A stretch of 64,000 nucleotides of DNA from Liolophura sinensis (taxonomy: Eukaryota; Mollusca; Polyplacophora; Chitonida; Chitonidae), in assembly GCF_032854445.1 (NCBI RefSeq), contig NC_088305.1:9797606-9861605 (forward strand). Direction: 5' to 3'. Below, one piece after another: positions 60,803 through 64,000 of this stretch. How positions within the stretch are numbered: the stretch's first letter is position 1; each line of letters opens with the position of its first letter. Under the pieces are notes generated by a model. It saw nothing but the letters and a program-made list of their open reading frames with translations. It was not told the DNA's origin and did not search any database. The translations under genes were made by a program, and so were the position numbers.

Positions 60803-63748
60803 CTAGACACGTGACAAACAATCAGCAATCACATTATCTTTCCCTTTTATGTGTCTAATCTCTAGATTAAATTCTTGCAAAAGCAAACTCCACCGTAACA
60901 ATCTTCGGTTTTTACCTTTTAGTTTGTGCAAGAAGGTCAAGGGATTGTGATCTGTATACACAACAATAGGGTAACTTGACGAAGTCACGTATACTTCAAA
61001 ATGCTGTAATGCTAGAATCAAGGACAGACATTCCTTTTCTATTGTTGAATAATTTCTCTGGCACTTGTCAAATTTGCGAGAAAAAAAACATACAGGGTGA
61101 TCAACGTGATCTGTTTCATTTTCTTGTAACAAAACTGCCCCAGCAGATATATCACTAGCATCAACAGCTAGCTTAAATGGTAAATTAAAATCAGGTGCTA
61201 CAAGTATGGGGCCGCTGCTTAGCATGGCCTTTAATCTATCAAAAGATCTCTGACACTCAATGGACCACAAGAATTTAGCACCTTTCTTTAAGAGCTGAGT
61301 TAGTGGCTCACTAACAAATGAAAAGTTCCTACAGAACTTACGATAATAACCTGCCATGCCCAAAAAACGCTTTAACTCTCTCTTACAACTTGGCACTGGA
61401 AAACAAGAGATAGCACTGATTTTAGAATTAACAGGTTTTACCTGACCATGTCCGACAACATGCCCTAGATATGTGACAAAAGCACAACCAAACTCACACT
61501 TGGCCAAATTTACTGTAAGATTGGCTTGGGACAGTCTCGCAAATAATGCCTCCATGATATTTAAATGTTCCTCCCAAGTGTCACTGAATATAATTACATC
61601 GTCGATGTAAACACGACACCCTTTAAGGCCTGATGTAACGTTGTTCACAAGTCGTTGAAAGGTGGCAGGGCTGTTCTTCATCCCAAAGGGCATGACTTTG
61701 TACTGGTATAAACCATCTGGGGTAGCAAACGCGGACACCTCACGAGCGCGCTGCGTGAGCGGTACTTGCCAAAATCCTTTCAATAGGTCAAACTTGGAGA
61801 CAACGTTGGACTTTCCCACGGCATCGATACAGTCGTCGATCCGTGGAATGGGAAAGTTGTCTGCTTTAGTGACGGCATTCACTTTGCGATAGTCTGTACA
61901 CATACGGTACGTCCCATCTGGTTTTGGCACAAGAATACAAGGTGAACTCCAGTTACTGTTACTGAGCTCGACCAGATCATTTTCCAGTAAATACTGAACT
62001 TCTTTTCTCAAGTATTCAGTTTTAGTTGGGTTCAGTCTGTATGGGTGCTGTTTAATTGGCTTGGAATCTCCAACTTCAACATCATGGTAGATGGATTCAG
62101 TCCTGGTTGGAACATCAGGAAACAAATGTTCATATCGACGAACCAAATCCTTCAACTGCTGGCGTTGCTGATATTCCAGATGACCCAACACAAAATCAAT
62201 GTTCTCAAGAGTACTTGAATTCTGGAGTTTGGCTGACCGGAACCTTAAGTCAAAATCTTGATCATCCCTAACAGCTGAATCAGGGCATAAGTTAGAGGTA
62301 ACAACTCCACTAGGATGTACAACATTGAGATCAGTGCTATCTCTGTCTACATATGGCTTTAACATGTTAATGTGACAAAGTTGTCTAGATTTGCGCCGAT
62401 CAGGAGTGAAAATAATATAATTAAGATCACTTAGCCTCTTGTCTACTACATAAGGTCCAAAAAAACGTGCCTCAAGTGGCTTACCACTAACTGGAAGTAA
62501 GGCCAATACCTTCTGACCAACTTCAAATCTGCGTCTTACTGTCTCTTTGTCATACTTAGTTTTCATACTCTTCTGAGAAGCTGTAAGATTCTCTCTGGCT
62601 AACTCACATACTCTGTTGAGCTTAGTACGAAAACTTGACACATACTGTAATAGGTTAACATTGTCACTATCACCAGACACAAACTTTTCCTTGAACAACT
62701 GTAGTGGACCACGCACAGTATGGCCAAACACAAGCTCAAATGGACTAAATCCAAGTGACTCTTGTACAGACTCTCTTACAGCAAACATTAACAAAGGTAC
62801 ACCCTCGTCCCAATCTTTCCCTGTCTCAAAGCAGTAAGTTCTTATCATACTTTTCAGTGTCTGATGGAATCTCTCTAGTGCTCCTTGACTTTGTGGGTGA
62901 TAAGCTGAGGACTTATACTGGCTAATACCTAGCTCATGCATAACTTGTTGGAACACACCAGACATGAAATTTGAACCCTGGTCTGACTGTACTGACTTAG
63001 GCAGACCAAACATGGTGAAGAACTTAACTAAAGCCTTAATTACAGTCTTGGCAGTAATATTCCTTAGTGGAATTGCCTCAGGGAAACGAGTTGAAGTACA
63101 CATTATGGTTAACATATACTGATTTCCAGACTTTGTCTTAGGTAGCGGACCAACACAATCTATTAAGATTCTACTGAATGGCTCACCAATTGCAGGAATA
63201 GGCCTCAAGGCTGCCTTGGGGATTGTCTGGTTAGGTTTCCCCACTAACTGACATGCATGACAAGACCTGCAAAATTCAGTAACATCTTTCCTTATTCCTG
63301 GCCAATAAAAATGACTGAGAATCTTATGATAGGTCTTATTAACACCTAAATGACCTGCTAACGGCGTTTCATGCGCTATAGTCAGTATGTCTTTACGATA
63401 AGACTTGGGCATAACTACCTGATGCTTAATTGCCCATTCATCCTCCAACGAAACATCGGGAGGCCTCCACTGCCGCATCAATATGCCAGACTTGACATAG
63501 TAGTAGCATGGGTCAGGTAAAGATTCACCATCTTTAGCTGCATCATTAAACAAGCAAGAAATACTTGGATCACTGTGTTGTTCAGCAATCAACTCAGTCC
63601 TACAAAATGGCTGATCACCACTAACAAAATTAGTATCTACTTCCTGCTGGCTGTCTAATTTGGAAGAATCTCCATCCAACATGTTGTTGAGAAAAGTCTC
63701 ACTCAAATCAACAGTACTACCCTGGTCTGTACTGACTTTTCTAGACAT
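60803..63748 (-). CDS. pol: Pol polyprotein with integrase before reverse transcriptase and RNase H (Gmr1-like Ty3/Gypsy)
   Basis: A 981-codon uninterrupted frame. Integrase comes first: zinc-binding region with H126, H133, C163 and C166, then the DD35E catalytic core with D197 (LIDCVGPLP), D256 (SDQGSNF) and E292 (GALERFHQ), and a GPY module at about 428-435. Reverse transcriptase follows: YRLNPTKTEYLRKEV from 570, FDLLKGFWQ with D654, MPFGMKNSPATFQ near 686, and YIDD at 714-717. RNase H has D863 (VDASDISAGA), E904/E906 and TDH at 932-934, and the frame ends ADCLSRV. Ordinary Ty3/Gypsy elements have reverse transcriptase and RNase H before integrase; this reversed order is known in Gmr1-like elements. 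All catalytic residues are present, so this part looks intact. The ATG shown is arbitrary: the same frame is open upstream to 63805 (PSCVVTRA precedes it), and the protein should be cut from a longer polyprotein. Confidence 0.95.
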   Translation of the reverse strand: MSRKVSTDQGSTVDLSETFLNNMLDGDSSKLDSQQEVDTNFVSGDQPFCRTELIAEQHSDPSISCLFNDAAKDGESLPDPCYYYVKSGILMRQWRPPDVSLEDEWAIKHQVVMPKSYRKDILTIAHETPLAGHLGVNKTYHKILSHFYWPGIRKDVTEFCRSCHACQLVGKPNQTIPKAALRPIPAIGEPFSRILIDCVGPLPKTKSGNQYMLTIMCTSTRFPEAIPLRNITAKTVIKALVKFFTMFGLPKSVQSDQGSNFMSGVFQQVMHELGISQYKSSAYHPQSQGALERFHQTLKSMIRTYCFETGKDWDEGVPLLMFAVRESVQESLGFSPFELVFGHTVRGPLQLFKEKFVSGDSDNVNLLQYVSSFRTKLNRVCELARENLTASQKSMKTKYDKETVRRRFEVGQKVLALLPVSGKPLEARFFGPYVVDKRLSDLNYIIFTPDRRKSRQLCHINMLKPYVDRDSTDLNVVHPSGVVTSNLCPDSAVRDDQDFDLRFRSAKLQNSSTLENIDFVLGHLEYQQRQQLKDLVRRYEHLFPDVPTRTESIYHDVEVGDSKPIKQHPYRLNPTKTEYLRKEVQYLLENDLVELSNSNWSSPCILVPKPDGTYRMCTDYRKVNAVTKADNFPIPRIDDCIDAVGKSNVVSKFDLLKGFWQVPLTQRAREVSAFATPDGLYQYKVMPFGMKNSPATFQRLVNNVTSGLKGCRVYIDDVIIFSDTWEEHLNIMEALFARLSQANLTVNLAKCEFGCAFVTYLGHVVGHGQVKPVNSKISAISCFPVPSCKRELKRFLGMAGYYRKFCRNFSFVSEPLTQLLKKGAKFLWSIECQRSFDRLKAMLSSGPILVAPDFNLPFKLAVDASDISAGAVLLQENETDHVDHPVCFFSRKFDKCQRNYSTIEKECLSLILALQHFEVYVTSSSYPIVVYTDHNPLTFLHKLKGKNRRLLRWSLLLQEFNLEIRHIKGKDNVIADCLSRV

Positions 63749-64000
63749 AGCTCTTGTAACAACACAGGACGGATATAAACCCGCTATCTCGCTCTCTGAC
63801 TGAATTCAGAGAAGGCTTATCAACCATTAAGGGATCAACAGTAACTTTATCATGTGCCAAGTCATTTCCCAACAACAAATGAATACCCTCAAAAGGTAAT
63901 GAAGACTTAATGCCTACCCTGACAGGTCCAGATATCAAATCTGATGACAAATAAATATCATGAAGGGGAACACTGACAAAGTCACTAGACTCTACACCTC
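63741..64000 (-). CDS. C-terminal end of retropepsin, partial at the window edge, in another frame from integrase
   Basis: The frame is open to the edge and reads GVESSDFVSVPLHDIYLSSD, then LPFEGIHLLLGNDLAHDKV, where LLLGNDLA is the typical last strand of a retroviral-type aspartic protease. The active-site DTG would lie outside the window. It continues DPLMVDKPSLNS and stops at 63741. Sequence expected to follow in such polyproteins (GLYPSCVVTRAMSRK) is found one frame over, open from 63805, so reading must change frame within 63741-63805. This may be a one-base indel in this copy, a sequencing error or a real frameshift site. Confidence 0.85.
   Translation of the reverse strand, partial: GVESSDFVSVPLHDIYLSSDLISGPVRVGIKSSLPFEGIHLLLGNDLAHDKVTVDPLMVDKPSLNSVRERDSGFISVLCCYKSYV

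Overview
The window is eukaryotic, repeat-dominated intergenic DNA, most likely from a lophotrochozoan invertebrate and probably a mollusc. The grounds are AT-rich sequence without dense coding, many tRNA-derived SINE copies of types familiar from mollusc genomes, a Tc1/mariner relic, an L1-like LINE relic and Ty3-type LTR retrotransposons. I could not support any single-copy host gene with recognisable exons. The only long intact reading frame belongs to a retrotransposon.

Layout. 1-14 kb holds a 3'-truncated LTR (10-732), a local duplication (about 840-1245 and 2515-2895), a second LTR (4882-5853) containing an (AT)n tract, a 32-bp minisatellite (about 7161-7930), a small MITE-like element (11281-11421), and diverged pieces of a module called Y here, one direct and two inverted. 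About 14.3-56.3 kb is a tandem array of five copies (A-E) of a unit of about 10 kb. The unit consists of module X (6-7 kb) and module Y (about 4 kb). A lacks most of Y and D has internal deletions. Between D and E lies a broken LINE (about 47215-50690). Copies B, C and D are closest to one another; the outer copies A and E share sequence that B-D have lost. Individual copies carry private insertions: a Tc1 relic and a complete solo LTR in A, a 240-bp solo LTR in B, and a full SINE in D whose pre-insertion site is preserved in B and C.

59.7-64.0 kb, minus strand, is the 3' part of a Ty3/Gypsy-superfamily element: a 1000-bp LTR (59689-60688), a polypurine tract, a 981-codon frame and the end of a retropepsin running off the right edge. 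In the pol frame the integrase comes before reverse transcriptase and RNase H, the reverse of the normal Ty3/Gypsy order. This order is characteristic of the Gmr1-like group and is the clearest unusual object in the window.

Module Y also carries a recurrent 50-60 codon open segment that I cannot assign. One copy sits behind a TATA box with a good start context. SINE families are called SINE-1 (tRNA head, conserved central part, tail ending in a CGTAAAACACCAATCAAATAAA-like sequence), SINE-2 (tRNA-like head, tail of TCACT repeats) and SINE-3 (ends in GCGTTAAGCCATAATCATTC). These names are only for this report. Unit boundaries are approximate because they were read by eye.
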